Shown: piece by piece, positions 44,808 through 57,857 of the stretch
Position numbering within the stretch: the stretch's first letter is position 1
Layout of the letters: each line of letters opens with the position of its first letter
Source of the DNA: Hymenochaete sp. R1
Lineage: Eukaryota > Basidiomycota > Agaricomycetes > Hymenochaetales > Hymenochaetaceae
Reading direction: 5' to 3'
Assembly: GCA_019400425.1 (NCBI GenBank)
Contig: JAFREE010000012.1
Coordinates: 1-64,000, forward strand
Length of the DNA: 64,000 nt
Position numbers and translations under genes: made by a program
The notes under the pieces: generated by a model
Databases searched by the model: none
Told to the model about the DNA's origin: nothing
What the model saw: only the letters and a program-made list of their open reading frames with translations

Positions 44808-45677
44808 ATGAGGCTGTTCACTCAGTCTTTCACGTACGAGTAAGTGTTACATTTGTTGTATTGGCAACCCCTTGTTGAGCCCGGACTCTTGCAGTGATCC
44901 CTGGCCCATCGTCTCCCTGGCCTTTTTCCTTCGCTATCCCAACCCATATGCGTCTCACATTCTTTCCTGCGACGTCATTTCAAGACAGATTGCGCCTTCT
45001 GGCTCGCTCTCAACGACTCGTCTCATCCTGAAGCGGGGTGCACTTCCAAAATGGTTCCCGGATGGCGTCGTGAAGAGACCAGAGAGTTGGGTTATCGAGG
45101 AGACCGAAGTGGATCCATTCGGGAAGATTGTACGGTGCCAAACGCGGAATCTTGATCACGTTAAGATCATGCAAGTGCAAGAACACATTGAGTTTCGGGA
45201 AGCTGAAGCAGGGTAAGTCGTGTTGTACAAGCAATATTTCCTTAACGTACCCATTACCAATGACGCTGTAGTGGGACGACCCAAGTCACTCAAGCCCGAA
45301 TCTTTTCACGATTTGGATGGGGCATGACGAAACGTATTGAGAATCATGGTTTAGCGAAGTTCAAGGCGAATATCCAAAAGGTCGGTAGCTTACCCTTTTT
45401 TCTCGGAAACCATTTTTGAACAACCTGGGAATAGTCAAGAGAAGGTGTGGCATCTGTCCTTCGACTTCTTAGAGAATCTCGTCTGCAGCCCATGACCCTG
45501 GGCAGCGAAAACGGATTTTCCGGGGCGTTTGGGTCTGGTAGAGACTCAGAGAACGAATGGACCAAGATTTACGGCACCTCGGAATCCGCTCGTGAAGCGC
45601 ACAAAGTAACACCGACAAGAACCCTTCCGAGCTCGTGGTCTAAAGTGAAAGGTTGGATCACAGGGAGAAAAGATTAA
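44808..45677 (+). CDS. PRELI/MSF1-domain phospholipid transfer protein, PRELID1/Ups1-like
   Basis: Ups1/PRELID1 proteins shuttle phosphatidic acid between mitochondrial membranes with Mdm35 for cardiolipin synthesis. Four exons give MRLFTQSFTYDDPWPIVSLA, FFLRYPNPYASHILSCDVIS, TRLILKRGALPKWFPDGVVK, then EETEVDPFGKIVRCQTRNLD and the strand KIMQVQEHIEFRE. The long helix GWGMTKRIENHGLAKFKANI is characteristic, and RYPNPYA plus LPKWF match PRELID1 rather than PRELID3. A Ser-rich tail ends at 45677. Together with the gene at 23309 it gives this window both main branches of the family. Confidence 0.84.
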
Positions 45678-46128
45678 GCCCAAACTTTGCTTTAATTCGC
45701 TCTCTTTAGTCTCTTTTTTCGTATAATGAATAAACCCATGGATCACAGTATCGGTTCCTGATAATACCTTTCGTTCGCAAGTTGTAATGTGTTGTATCAC
45801 TAGTATTTACGCGTTCTTCAATGACCATTTGAAAAGGCCCCCCTCTCAAGCTTTAGTTTATCTCGCATTCCTTTTCTTTACAAATTTCAACGACCGCTGC
45901 TCGCACGCTTCGGCTCGTGTGATTCCAGTACTCATGTCGATGTCGATCCTGTCTTCGCATCGCGTGTCACAACCAGAGACCACCATGACTTGCTTTCGGA
46001 CTCCCAAAGACTTTCTCATACTTTTTTGAACGTATCCTCTGATGACTCTTCGAAAGAGACAGCTAGTATGACAAAATAGCTCTCTTATAGCAAATTCAAT
46101 CAATTTCACTTCCAGACCTAGTAAAGTA
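45678..46128. other. intergenic region between PRELID1-like and RIC1 genes
   Basis: 451 bases presumed to hold a 3' UTR and the RIC1 promoter. No gene, repeat or RNA recognised. Confidence 0.4.
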
Positions 46129-49100
46129 ATGTATTTTCCCACCTCGGCAGCGCGTCAATACTCGACACTCCCCTCCCTTCCGAATCTCTCGCGCGAACCT
46201 GTTATCGGACTTCGACCCAGTATAAACAAAGCTTTGTTCTTCACCTTGACACGCAATGGTGTGGCTGTTTGGAGAGCCAAGGTACATAGTTATATACGTC
46301 AATTGTTGGTCATGAGTTGGAACTGAAGCTGGCAAACTTGAAGCCTACAGTGGTAGTGGCGTTCCTCTCAAGGACTGTTATTTCTCTGGCAGAGCACGGA
46401 GAGAACCTTCGTGCAGAATGGTCTCCTGATGGCTCAAGGATCCTAATCCAAGTGAGTTACCCTTGAATTCGAATAACGTGTTGCATGCCTATCCTAGCTT
46501 ACTCCGCAAACGAGACTACCCTTTCATATCTTGTCCTCGTCCATATAAGCTATGACGGCAATACACGCCTCGAGCCCTACCAATCCCCTCCTTTGCCGAG
46601 TAGTGCGCAGCGACACTTCCATCCGGGACCAGGAGAGGGTTTACCTATGTTCTCAGCCAGTCTGAGCTTGGAAGGAGTAATTAAAGTGGAGGGAGAGCTT
46701 CTAAGGTGAGTTCATATTGGTCTATCGACAGGCTCCCAGATTATCAAACTTGCTTTATTTTCAGTATTTCACCTAGAAGGCATTGTATCATATTCTCCAC
46801 AAAAGAACCCCCTGCAATTCAGCAGATCCCTTGGCCTTCTGTCGACAATGGTTCAGACAAATTCGAAGAAGATGGGCACTCTAGCAGAGCGCTGATGGGT
46901 CATGAGACGTGGATTTTAAACGACGGGGAACTACCTTGGCTCATTAATCCAGATGGTATTTCCTTTTGTCCTAATCTACTGCATGCCACTAATTTGGCAT
47001 TAGTTACCGTTGATGACCTGTCCTATTCTCGAGCTTCGGGGGTAGAATCCTGGATAACATCGGATGGACGAGCATATTTCGTACAATTAATGGATGCGAA
47101 TGGAAGTCGACCTTCCAGTCAGCGCGCCAGCGAGGAGGACGTTTGGGTTTGTCTCTCGCTTCATGTACCCCACCAAACTCTGAATTACGACGTTCGCCAA
47201 TACAGAAATCCAGTGCTGAAACGAATGATACTGTGACACGATGGCAAGGCATTTGCATACACGATGTCGAGCCTCCAAAATGGATCCAAAAACAGAAGGC
47301 ATCAGCCGAGGGAGAAGAAGTTGAATTCGATTACATCGAATCTCGGAAAGCAGTGCGAGTCGCGACAAATGCCAAATTCTCCATCGTTGCTACCGGTATG
47401 CAAAAGTGAGCTCCCTTGACTGGAAATTAGGCTTACACGGTGTTGACTTGGTTTCGATAGCGGATCTGTAGAACTCACCAGTTTTCCTTCTTTTGAAGGT
47501 GAGATACCGAAGGCGCAACTTCTCGAGCTCCCAAATCTCTACGGCCGTTCAACACCCAGCTCCGTTGAGGCTATGGAATGGAGCGCCGACGGATACGCCA
47601 TAGCAGTAGCCTGGGACAACGGTTGGGCAGTGTGGAGTGTTGGCGGAAGGTGCTTAGCTTGGAGCTTGGGTGGGAAGGAAGACGTGGATTCTTCAAGGTA
47701 GATCGAGTTGGCTCCGCTTAGTTGTGCTGAAGTCCGAATGTTTCAGTTTTCAAGATGCCTTCATGCATGGAATCAGAGATCTGGTAAGCGATACTTATGC
47801 AATTGATATACCTTTGCTTACTACCTCGGTAAAAGTTCTGGGGACAGGGGAGTTTCGAATTATTCGTAGTAGCAAAATCAAATATTTGCAGTAGGTCAGA
47901 GTCTAAAACATAAAGTCAAGTCTGACATCCAAAAAGGACCAGATGCACAGCTATTCGTGATTCCGTTTGCGAAAAGTGCTTTCTCTGAGCAGCAGACACC
48001 GGTGAGCTTGTAGTTCACATCCCTTACGCATTTCGCTAATGCTATATAGGACAATACTCGATACGCGCTACTGCAAATGGAAGATCGTGTCCTGGTGTAC
48101 AGGGGAGCTGATCAGCCTGATATGAGCGTCATTAATCCAGAGTCAGACGTTTGGCAACATATCAAGGTTAGCGAATGTACATTTTGACAAAAAGGTAGCT
48201 GAAAGCTTTTGGTACCTTTATAGGTGCCATTGGAATATCTTGCCGTAAATTGGCCAATGCGATACTCCGCAATCAGCCCCGATGGTCGTCTCTTGGCCAT
48301 CGCAGGTCGACGTGGCTTGATTCATTTTAGTTCGTCTTCTGGAAGATGGAAGCTGTTTGGAGACAATGTGCAAGAGCAGGCATTTTCCGTTCGTGGTGGT
48401 CTACTGTGGTTCCACCATGTACTCGTCGCCGCTGTTGAGGTTTCGCGCACATACCAAGTATGTCAAGATGACTTTTTTACCAGAATATTTACGACTAATG
48501 GCCATTCAGATTAGGTTATATTCTCGTGATTTAGAACTCAGCAATCAGAATGTCTTGCATAGGGAAATACTGTCTTCGCCTGTCGTGACTCTGTCCCTTG
48601 TAGACAATTCGCTGCTCGTTTACACTGCCGATAACATTCTCAGTCATTACTTGATAGCTCCTACGAGCGAGACAATCCAGCTTCATTTCTGCGGGAACAT
48701 TGCATTTGATGGCGTTATCGCAGCACCTAACGCAGTAAGAGGGCTCAGTTGGATGATACCTAACGCGCAGAAACGTACGCATCCACACAATGGCTTGCTT
48801 TCTCTCTTTGTCTGATCCTTCATACAGAGCTAGGAGATCCGATGGATGACCTTGCCGTAGCTACCGTTCTCATGATGATAGGAGGCAAACTAGTCCTCCT
48901 TCGACCGCAAAAAGCTGGCCAACAGGAAGTCAAGTACGACATGCAGATTCTGGCTGACCGCATCGAATTCTGCTGGATACATTTGCGTGGAATTGGATCA
49001 CTCGAGAACTCACTCTGGGGGTATGATGGACGCGGAATACGAGTCTGGCTGAACGCGTTGAATATCGAGGCGCCAGTGGACCTTGAGAATAGGCCCGACT

Positions 49101-50004
49101 CGGTGAAGGAGACTGTTAATATACGCCTTGATTTTTACCCACTTTGTAAGTGAAGTTCTTGCTATTCTTAAAATGGCTATTTACAGCCCTGTAGCATGTC
49201 TTATGGACAAGGGTATTATGATAGGCGTAGAACACGACATAGCAGCGCGATCAACGCTTCCGTTTGTTCTTTTCCGACTAACAACGAGCGTAAGGCCATC
49301 ATATGAAGATCTCAGACTCTAATATTAATGAATGCTTTCCAGTCACACCTATTTCTCCAGCATGTCCTTCAGAGTCACCTCGAAGCCGACGAAGTCACCC
49401 AAGCCGTTGCTTTTGCCAAAAACTACGAGAGTCTCGTTTATTTTGCTCACGCCCTTGAAATTCTTTTACACACGACGGTCGAGTCAGAAGCCGATGTTGA
49501 GAATGATGACGCTGAACCGGGAACTTCCATTCTCCCCCGAGTCATCAGATTCCTGGATTATTTCGAAGCTGCTCTGGATGTCGTCGTTGGCTGCGCTCGG
49601 AAAACTGAAATGACGCGTTGGAAATACTTGTTCAGTATTGTTGGAAACCCCCAGACTTTGTTCCAGGCACGTCTCGCCCATCAGTTTACACATACTTCCT
49701 TACTAACTTCACAAATCAGAAATGCTTAGCCTTGAATAAGCTGAAAACGGCAGCTTCGTACTTGCTTGTTTTACACAATATGGAGAAACTTGGAGACGAT
49801 AAGGAAGCCGTACTTCTTTTAAGGAAGGCAATTGATCAGCAGGACTGGCTGCTCTGTCGTGAGGTAATAAGGTTCTTACATTCGATCGACGAAGATGGTG
49901 CAGCGCTTCGAGATGCATTGGTGGAGACAAACATAATGCCATATACTTATGATAATAGCAGCGGTGCGGAAAGTAGCCCAGTTTCGCCGTCAGTTGGACA
50001 ATGA
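46129..50004 (+). CDS. RIC1: Ric1, subunit of the Ypt6/Rab6 GEF
   Basis: Ric1 with Rgp1 activates the Golgi Rab Ypt6 and supports endosome-to-Golgi retrograde traffic. The start MYFPTSAARQYSTLPSLPNL matches the short leader of Ric1. The N-terminal half is WD40-like: NKALFFTLTRNGVAVWRA, LRAEWSPDGSRILIQ, AMEWSADGYAIAVAWDNGWA and YSAISPDGRLLAIAGRRGLI. The conserved RIC1 helical domain follows: FLQHVLQSHLEADEVTQAVA, SILPRVIRFLDYFEAALDVV and FQKCLALNKLKTAASYLLVL, then LLRKAIDQQDWLLCREVIRF. The stop is at 50004. About a dozen introns; borders near 47400-48100 are approximate. Confidence 0.88.
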
Positions 50005-50349
50005 ATGGTAGATCTGATTTGGATCCATGTGCTTATGCGATACCAGTGGTTTGTAAATAGACGAACGAAGGATCCATACCATTATTTATATTTTATTGTA
50101 AAAATAGACTCTGTTTTCTGCTTTCCTTGCTCGGTGTACACCTGGGATTATTTAAGAGCTTTGGGTCATTGGGTGTTAAAACGTGTCTCCAATGTTGGTA
50201 CTATCGGCCTGGTCCGATAGAGCCGCCACGTCCCGTCTCGCTCGGCCCACCGTTCAGACGCGTTCGCGTCCCTCATCTTGCCTTGGTACCTTCGATTGAC
50301 CCAATAACTCCAAAAGCATTCACAAGGCACCTTCGAACATTGATATTAT
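50005..50349. other. intergenic region between RIC1 and the oxygenase gene
   Basis: 345 bases. Presumed RIC1 3' UTR and oxygenase promoter. Nothing else recognised. Confidence 0.4.
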
Positions 50350-51882
50350 ATGGCAAAAATGCTGGCAAGGCGTATGCCCTCGCGTGCCTTTGCTACTCTG
50401 ACTAAACAATTGCAGCCCGTGAACTACTCATCAGAAGGCGCGGTGACTATCTCCTACCACTCACTCAAGTCGGAATCATCGTCTTTAATTCTACGTCAAT
50501 CTATTGGTACGTTAGCACCTTTTATGCGCTCAGCCAAAACGTGAACGTAGATATATTTCTGCCCTGGAACGTTAGAGAAAGCTTTTGGTTCCGACTCCAA
50601 TGCTCTTGGGATCCTTATCATCCGCGACCTTCCGTCTGATTTTGTAAACAAACGAGAACGGTTGCTCAAGCTTGCAAACCGATTTTCGAACTTGGACGAA
50701 AGTTTAAAGGAGAAGTACGTCGATGCGAAATCGAGACATAGCTTTGGGTGGTCTCATGGCAAGGTTCGCTCGTTTACACGTCTGTCTTGAGAATACTTGG
50801 GCAGTCGCTGATGGTTTTAGGTGCATATAGGAGATCATGAACGGAAAACCTGGTACGAATCCTAGGACAGACCTTTTCGCTGTAGTACTACTGAGTTTTT
50901 AACTTGCGGCGGTAGATTACCTCAAGGGTTCCTACTACGCCAATCCTTTAATCGATGAGTCTGTCGTGAGTGCCGACGAAAAGCAATCCTATCCAGAATA
51001 TTATGGCCGGAATATCTGTGAGCTACTATGTGTTATGATCCGGGACATAGTCGTCAATCTCCTGTCCTTTGTCAGGGCCTGAACCTCAGGAGCCATCTGT
51101 TGAGGGATTTGAACATGCATTCAAGGACCTCGGCCGAATCATATTCTCGGTTGGATGCGACCTGGCGGCGGCTTGTCAGCCTTTTGGTGCGACATGTTCA
51201 CGTCCTCGTATTGATACGTTTGTCTGATACCGAGCTCTTGAATCTAGCGTCAGAACACCTTACGGATCGCTCACTAGCCCTCCGTGATCTCATTTCGAAA
51301 CAAACGACAAAAGCCCGTCTCCTCCACTACTTCCCCCCATCAGCAGATACTTCATCACCAGCCGAGGATGAACCCGTTGATAGTTGGTGTGGGTTCCATC
51401 TCGACCATTCGCTCCTCACAGGCCTTTGCTCCGTCCGTCTCTCGTCAATTCTTACCCTTCCCATACCCTCTTCTAATCACATGCACATCCAGGCAATGTT
51501 CCTCTCTCACCTTCCAGGCAAACCCCCACAAATTGTTAACTCCCCTTCCCCCACCTCCGGCCTCTATATCCGCTCACGCGGCGGGGATCTCACGAAAGTT
51601 TCCATTCCACCCGACTGTCTCGCCTTCCAGACCGGACAGGCGCTTGAACTTGCTACCGGCGGACGACTGCGCGCCACACCTCACTGTGTGAGGGTCGGCT
51701 CCAATGCGGACAGTGCTGACGGGAAAGAACACGGAAGAGAGAAGGGATCGATTTCGAGGGAGACGTTTGCGCTTTTCATGCAGCCTGAGACGAATCAGCT
51801 CATTGGGCCCAACGAGACGTTCGGTCAGTTCAGTAAGAGAATATTTGACGAGCATTATGAACCAGCTGCGGGTTCCACCTAA
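50350..51882 (+). CDS. 2-oxoglutarate/Fe(II) oxygenase, isopenicillin-N-synthase-like fold
   Basis: Predicted non-haem iron oxygenase; substrate unknown. It starts MAKMLARRMPSRAFATLTKQ, an Arg-rich, acid-free leader resembling a mitochondrial presequence; a shorter start at MPSRAF is possible. The N-terminal DIOX_N-like part has ALGILIIRDLPSDFVNKRER and FGWSHGKEIMNGKPDYLKGS. The metal site is WCGFHLDHSLLTGL (His-x-Asp) with the distal His in LRATPHCVRV, and ISRETFALFMQPE carries the 2OG-side Arg region. Seven exons. One of the introns lies inside the Fe-site exon boundary (CTTTGCTCC|GTCCGT). Confidence 0.78.
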
Positions 51883-52176
51883 GCCGTGGCGGAAGTCCAA
51901 AGCAAAAAAAAATCAGAAACATAAACCATGGCTTTTCTTGCTTGTATTCTGGGTTACGTGTGTTGCAATGTACAATAATGACTTAACGGGTCCTTGGGGA
52001 GGTGGGTACACTACACTGTATGCAAAAAGCAAGCTCTAATCTAGCAAAAATGACGGACATGGGGGACCTTGGCGCTGGAAAAAAAGTGATTGCAATGGGA
52101 AAAGATAAGGTATACGAAAAAAATGATCCCGAATCAAAGGAGTGGGGGTATGTATTTATACACGATGAATACTCAG

Positions 52177-55100
52177 TTACGATCGAAGATTGCTCTTCAG
52201 CGAGCTTCCAGACTGAAGAGCATCTGGCAGCACGGATAACACGGCTGCTGCAAGGCCGGTACGTTTGGGAGACTGGCGAAGATCCGTGCTATGGCGCGAC
52301 GAACGCCTAGAACGTCTATCGTCGGCATCAGATATGACACTCCAGTCTTCGCTGTTCTCTTGCCCTTCCAAGTAGCTATCCGCAGAGCTACGCGGGGATG
52401 AAAAGTTTGTCGAGAAACTGCGTCGCGAATTTTCGCGGATCGTTGCACTTTCTTCGCCGTCGGCAATGGCGCGGGATACTTTGATAAGGGTGCGCGCGTA
52501 TTCTAAATCCCTGTAGATGGATTCGATGGCTGTCGAGACACCGTTCTCCTGTATGAATATGTGAGATATATGAAAAACGAACGCGACGAGATTCGACGAA
52601 CCGATCTGATCTTCTCTCCCACAAGCTTCGCCTTTGCAATTTGCTTCTCGTCAGTTGTTGCCATAACAAGGGCTTCTGCTAAGCTATCCACAGTAAGCTT
52701 GCGCACACAGCTCCCAATTCCTAACGCTTCTACACGATCACCCCAGAAAAACTGGTCGCCGAAGAAAGGCTTGACAATGGTCGGTATTCCTGCTCGAAGG
52801 CTTGCACCGGTAGTACCTGCTCCACCGTGGTGGCAAGCAGCCTCAATGCGCTGGAAAAGCCAGTCATGTGGCACCGATTTGATCGAGTAAATTTGTGACG
52901 GAAGAGGCGTCTCAGGCTCTGAGGCATCCCCTCCTTTCTTGACCTGAAGCCGATCGGACCATCCCTTGGACAAGATAGCATAGACACCGCTCTGTACGAT
53001 AGCTTCGATGACGCAACGGGTCATCGACTCTGGATCGGAAACGACGATGCTCCCAAAGCCAATGTAAACGACCTTTTTGTTGACCTTGTGCGCGTTATCG
53101 ATGAATTCAACAAGGTCTGGAGGAGGGGCCCATTTCCTCGCACTGACATCTGCATCGTCCAAAAACCAGTAGCCTGGGTAGAATGGTTAGCACGAAGATT
53201 CGATTCGAGTATATATGAAATATCTTACCTGTCACACGGATCCATTCAGGCCAGTCTAGAGGCGGCGGCACAACAGTCGGACTAAAGTTATAGAGGAAGG
53301 GAACCTTATGCGGTTCCAGCTTATCGAGGTTGGTGCTTGGGAGACCAAGAGTATTCCGCCTCCAACGGTTGATTTGCCCCGACGTCGCTCTCCAGAACAC
53401 TTGGTCGAACATCACATATGACTGTCGGTTTCATGTCAGTTTTAGCAACTTTGAAGTAAAAAATATGAACAGACCATGTAATTATACCCGCCGCCCATTT
53501 TGTGTTCAGGCACGGCGAAAGCATGGGGGTACGCTCTTGTCCTCGTCCACGTCATCGTGAATGCTCGATAATAAGGTATCCTCAGCGCCTCAGCAATGTG
53601 AATCCCAGCCATTGCGCTTGGACTTTCGATTAAAATATCGGTGCCCTGACAAGCCTCCCAAGATGTTTTAAGCAGATCGTCAATCCACCCACGGAACTTT
53701 TGTATACCCTCCTTCAAGAACGATACTGTGAACATGCCATTCTCAACGCATATACGCATGAGCTCTGCGGGGTCACCGCCAACATAGCCAAACTCGATGC
53801 CATAGGACTCGATCCACTCTTTGAATTCTCCATGAGTTGCAATCCGCACGGTATGGCCTTCAGCCATCAGACCCTTCGCAAGGGCAATATATGGTTGAAC
53901 GTCACCGCGCGAGCCGATGGTCAGACACGTGAAGTGCAGAGGTTGCCGGGGCTTGAATGTCAGGAACGTGGATGAGGTCGACGTAAACATCACCGCAGGT
54001 AATTCATCCGTCGTTTGGTCTAAAGGAACTCTCAGGTCATCGTCTCCGAAGAGCGCAGCCGGCTCAATCTCGTCCAACATGAGAGCATCGCGCTCCGCAG
54101 AACCCGCATTCTGCGTGTCGAGATGGTTGCCTTTTGACTGATGTTCTTCCATCTGGCTTTCCAGGAGCCTTACAAAGGCCTCACGACGATCTGCGGAGCC
54201 AAACTCGAAGAACAGTTCTTCATGACCTTTAACGATGACAACAAGACCAACATGTCCAAACCGATAGGCCTTGGTCTTCTGGAGCTGCATGATGTCCCTG
54301 ATGGGAAGCTGCATCCTCGTCCTAGTCGCCAGAGGCCCGCTTGATCTGAAGCAGAAGAAGTTCGTCGAGATATATAGCCTTCCATATGTTGGGAGCAATC
54401 TGAAGAGGTAACCTTGGAAATCTGGGTATGCGCGTAAGAACCAATAAATTCAAAAGTGCCATACACCAAACTTACATCCGAGTAGTTGTTCCTTCTCATC
54501 GAAAGCAAAAGTAGTCCTGAACTTCTCGGCGACGTCAGGCTCGGCCGCATCTCGTGCTTCAAGCACACTGAAACCATAGTCTGATGCATTCGGATCCTTC
54601 GACTGAGGAGAGCCTGAACTGACGACTTCCGATACGCTCTTCTGGCCAATAGTGAGGTTTGAAGAGGTCGAGGTTGGTGAAGCAAACACACGACGAGGAC
54701 TTTTCAGCCACGAAGGCATACCCCACGACGATGCGTTACTAGTCGCGCTATCTCTTGTAGGTATCGTCGTAAGTTCAGAGGGAGGTGAAGGGGTCGGCGG
54801 ATAAGTGTGAGGAATGTCAATGCTTCGGAACGATGAGCTCGTTGCCGAGTCTGATATCGACCTGTGAATAATCTCTGGACCATCTGAGTCAACCGAAGAA
54901 GTATGGCCATGAGAAGCAGTTGGTCGGGGCGTCGTACGGGCAGTGGAAGGTGGCGAAGACATGAGCTGATCTGGTCTTTGCAGAACGGAGATAGGGTCAT
55001 TGGGTTTCATCTGAACATTACTCGGAGTTGGCGTGGCGACTGAAGATCCGTACTCGCCCTGGAAAGGGCGAAGAAGTGAAGCAAACTTCAGGCTGTACCC

Positions 55101-57286
55101 ACTTTTGCTCTGTTGATCAATCGGTACCGCGTTTGGTCTGTCTACCCCAACCGAGGCTTGCGTCGTGTCGTGGACGACTTCGGGACCAGCTTGGATAAGA
55201 GGCTTGTAGGTCTTGACAGCATCTCGAATCTGATCCAAGGCAGCTGAGATATTGTGGAAGTATGCAAAGAAATAGGAGTCATATGATTGGACGGATCCTT
55301 TCTCTTCTTGGTCCAAGACTTTCACTTCAATGGTCTCACTGAAGTCCATCGCCGAAGACTTGTCGATATCCACGATGACCGAGTATGGGATAGCGATCTG
55401 AAACACGCGGGTCGTTAACATAACACTAACATACATCACAGTTGTTACATACCTTCACACTCTCCCCGACATTCTGAGCCTTGAAGATGACCTTACGCAC
55501 TGCTTTGACCCATTCATCTCGGCTTGGGACAGAGTCTGCCATGATTGTGATGGCCTTCTGATTTGTGCGGATCCTAAAGCTCTTCTCGTGAACAGGGTCA
55601 CAGGATATCGCGTAGCGCAAGTCAACCACTCCGTGGGGGAAGTATGGATCCTATTGATCATTAGCCCAGAGAACAAGAGACAGGTTCTTTCAGTTTCGCT
55701 CGGACTCACAGAAGATGAATGGTACCACGATAGGACATCATTCTTCAAGACAAACCAATGCTTGACCCATCGTTTTGTCCGTTGAGTTTTCTTATTGAGA
55801 GATCCTGACTTTAACACTTGGTCTTCTCGTGCAGGAAGGTGAGCAAAGAAACACAAGTGGGAGTTCGTCAAGTACATATATCCCTGCAGTACTGGATTGG
55901 AGTCAGGTTTACGCTGTAAACGATAATGGGATATCGTGTAGACGCACAGATCGATCTTAATAGCCAACAAGGCAGTTCTTTTAACGATAGTCAGCGACAA
56001 GACTTCAACAAAACAATCTCGGTCTCACCTGCAACAACTTCCTTGATGTCGTTGAGGCCAAAGATATCCTTCAGCTTCTCAGCCAGCTTCGACCGCCTCT
56101 TAATCCGCACTGTGGCGAGGCTCGAGCTCCTCGTCATCTGTGCCCTTCGAATATGCGCAAGACGATCGAACTCAGGACGCTTCGCCAACACCGAAGCCAC
56201 ATCCCCCCCTTCTTCAGCAATCGGTTCTTCAACAATACTTTGGGACTTTTGCATCAGAACAGGCGTCCGTTCGAAATCCTCATCCTCCACGGACAATCCA
56301 TCGGAATCTTCGTCGCTCGACTCGGGCGGCGTGACAGTCGCCGCAGGTTGACTGCCCTCTCGCAAGCGCGAAGCCTTAGGCTTCTCATATTTTCGCGATC
56401 GTGCGATAGGTCTATGGATGGTATGAATCGACGAAGCCAGCGGCGCGCTCGATTGCTCGTCATCGCTACTATCCGAATTCACACTCGTAGGCGGGATCGC
56501 CTCGTCATCGTTATCAGGCTCGTCTGTCCACGGGATAGCTTGAATAGCTTGAATGAGCGTCTGCGTTCCTGCACGCATCTGTTGAAACAAGTATGAGGAT
56601 TGAAATGCCGTGATGCTTGAACAAAATGTATCTGGCATGGAGTGATCTGAACTTACGGAGCTGAAGGTCTGTAGGGAGGGACGTGTCTGCGGCAAAGACC
56701 GCGCAGGCGGTGATGGTGGTCGAATGAACGGAGAATCGTCATACACGGCGGAAGTTGAGTGGTGCATACTTGTCAACTCGGGAGGCGGGCTTAGTTGTGG
56801 ACGCGACTGAACCTCGTCTGCGTATGTGGTATTGAGCACGACGTGACTAGTTAAAGTAGGTAAGCTCAGCTCACCGTGGCTGAAACTAGACTGTTCCCTT
56901 TCCTTGCCCTTTTTACCACTCAGGCTAAGGAAGCGCCGGGGCGACGCGGAGCTGAGGCTCATTGACAGCCTACCTTCGCTCCCTCCTTGCTGTTGCTTGC
57001 TATTCGACTGCGGAGGAGAAGCGTTGTCTCTATCTCGGCGCGGCGACGAGGTACTCGATCCCAACACCGTGCTCCCGATCTTCGCAGCAGTCTGCTCGAC
57101 CCGCCTGATGACGCCCCTCGGGATGCTAGGTGCCCGAATACGCGAGTGTGGGGCAGAAGAGCTTGCGCCTCCTCCGGCTGCTGATCCGGAGCCCTGACGT
57201 TCGAATCCCAGTGCTTGCTGCGAGGTGTCGATGGTTGTCCCCCGGATGGGGTTCTGCAGATGGGGTTCGGGAGGGTTAGTTGGCAT
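52177..57286 (-). CDS. ATG26: sterol 3-beta-glucosyltransferase Atg26/Ugt51
   Basis: Transfers glucose from UDP-glucose to ergosterol-type sterols. In some fungi it also works in pexophagy. The start at 57286 follows frame ([16 protein letters not shown]); a TTG-led extension upstream is not a start. Domains run in order: a long disordered N-terminus, GRAM 1 with [20 protein letters not shown] and [20 protein letters not shown], and a PH domain with [20 protein letters not shown]. Then come GRAM 2 ([19 protein letters not shown]) and the GT28/GT1 domain. The latter shows [29 protein letters not shown] and the donor-site [18 protein letters not shown] plus [20 protein letters not shown] Ser/Arg-rich tail ends at 52177. 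Length of about 1,500 residues fits the family. Confidence 0.92.
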
Positions 57287-57857
57287 CGTGGTCAAGGTGA
57301 AGGGGTGAGCATGGAAAGTCCTAAATCTGCCTGGTACTTGGAGAGAGCAAAGCAGAAGCACCGCACGGCGTCGTCGCCGCGTCGATGATGCGTTCGGATC
57401 ACGTGGAAAAACACTTCCCTTTATGGTGCTCCTCTGATTTCATGCGATATTTCCACGAAGCTTCCGTGTCTGTGTCCTGGGCCAGCCTTCTATAGCTCTT
57501 TACATCGTCACTAGTTTCAGTACAGGTACATTATGCTTATGTTCTAACGAGATATGACCGAGCTACTTCGTTGTCATCGGATCGTACGGTCACCGCCAGC
57601 GATTTTGATTAGGGTAAAGTGCAAAGTACAATGTTTTAAACTTAAACTACCAAAGCATGGTATGCAAAGTAATTAAATATTCCATGCTCATTTCCACGGT
57701 CAAAGCTCCGACCAATAATATCGTAGATACATTTCAGATTCATCAATTTTCATTATAAATTAAGGCCATGACACTGTCATTGTCAGTATAAAAGGTAGGT
57801 GTCGCAGGTGAAAGGATTTCGAAGGGAGAGAATAATCAATGTGTTGACCACATGACT
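57287..57857. promoter_or_regulatory. intergenic region: ATG26 promoter and PalI-like 3' end
   Basis: 571 bases between two minus-strand genes. Partly A+T-rich, with no gene, repeat or RNA recognised. Confidence 0.4.
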
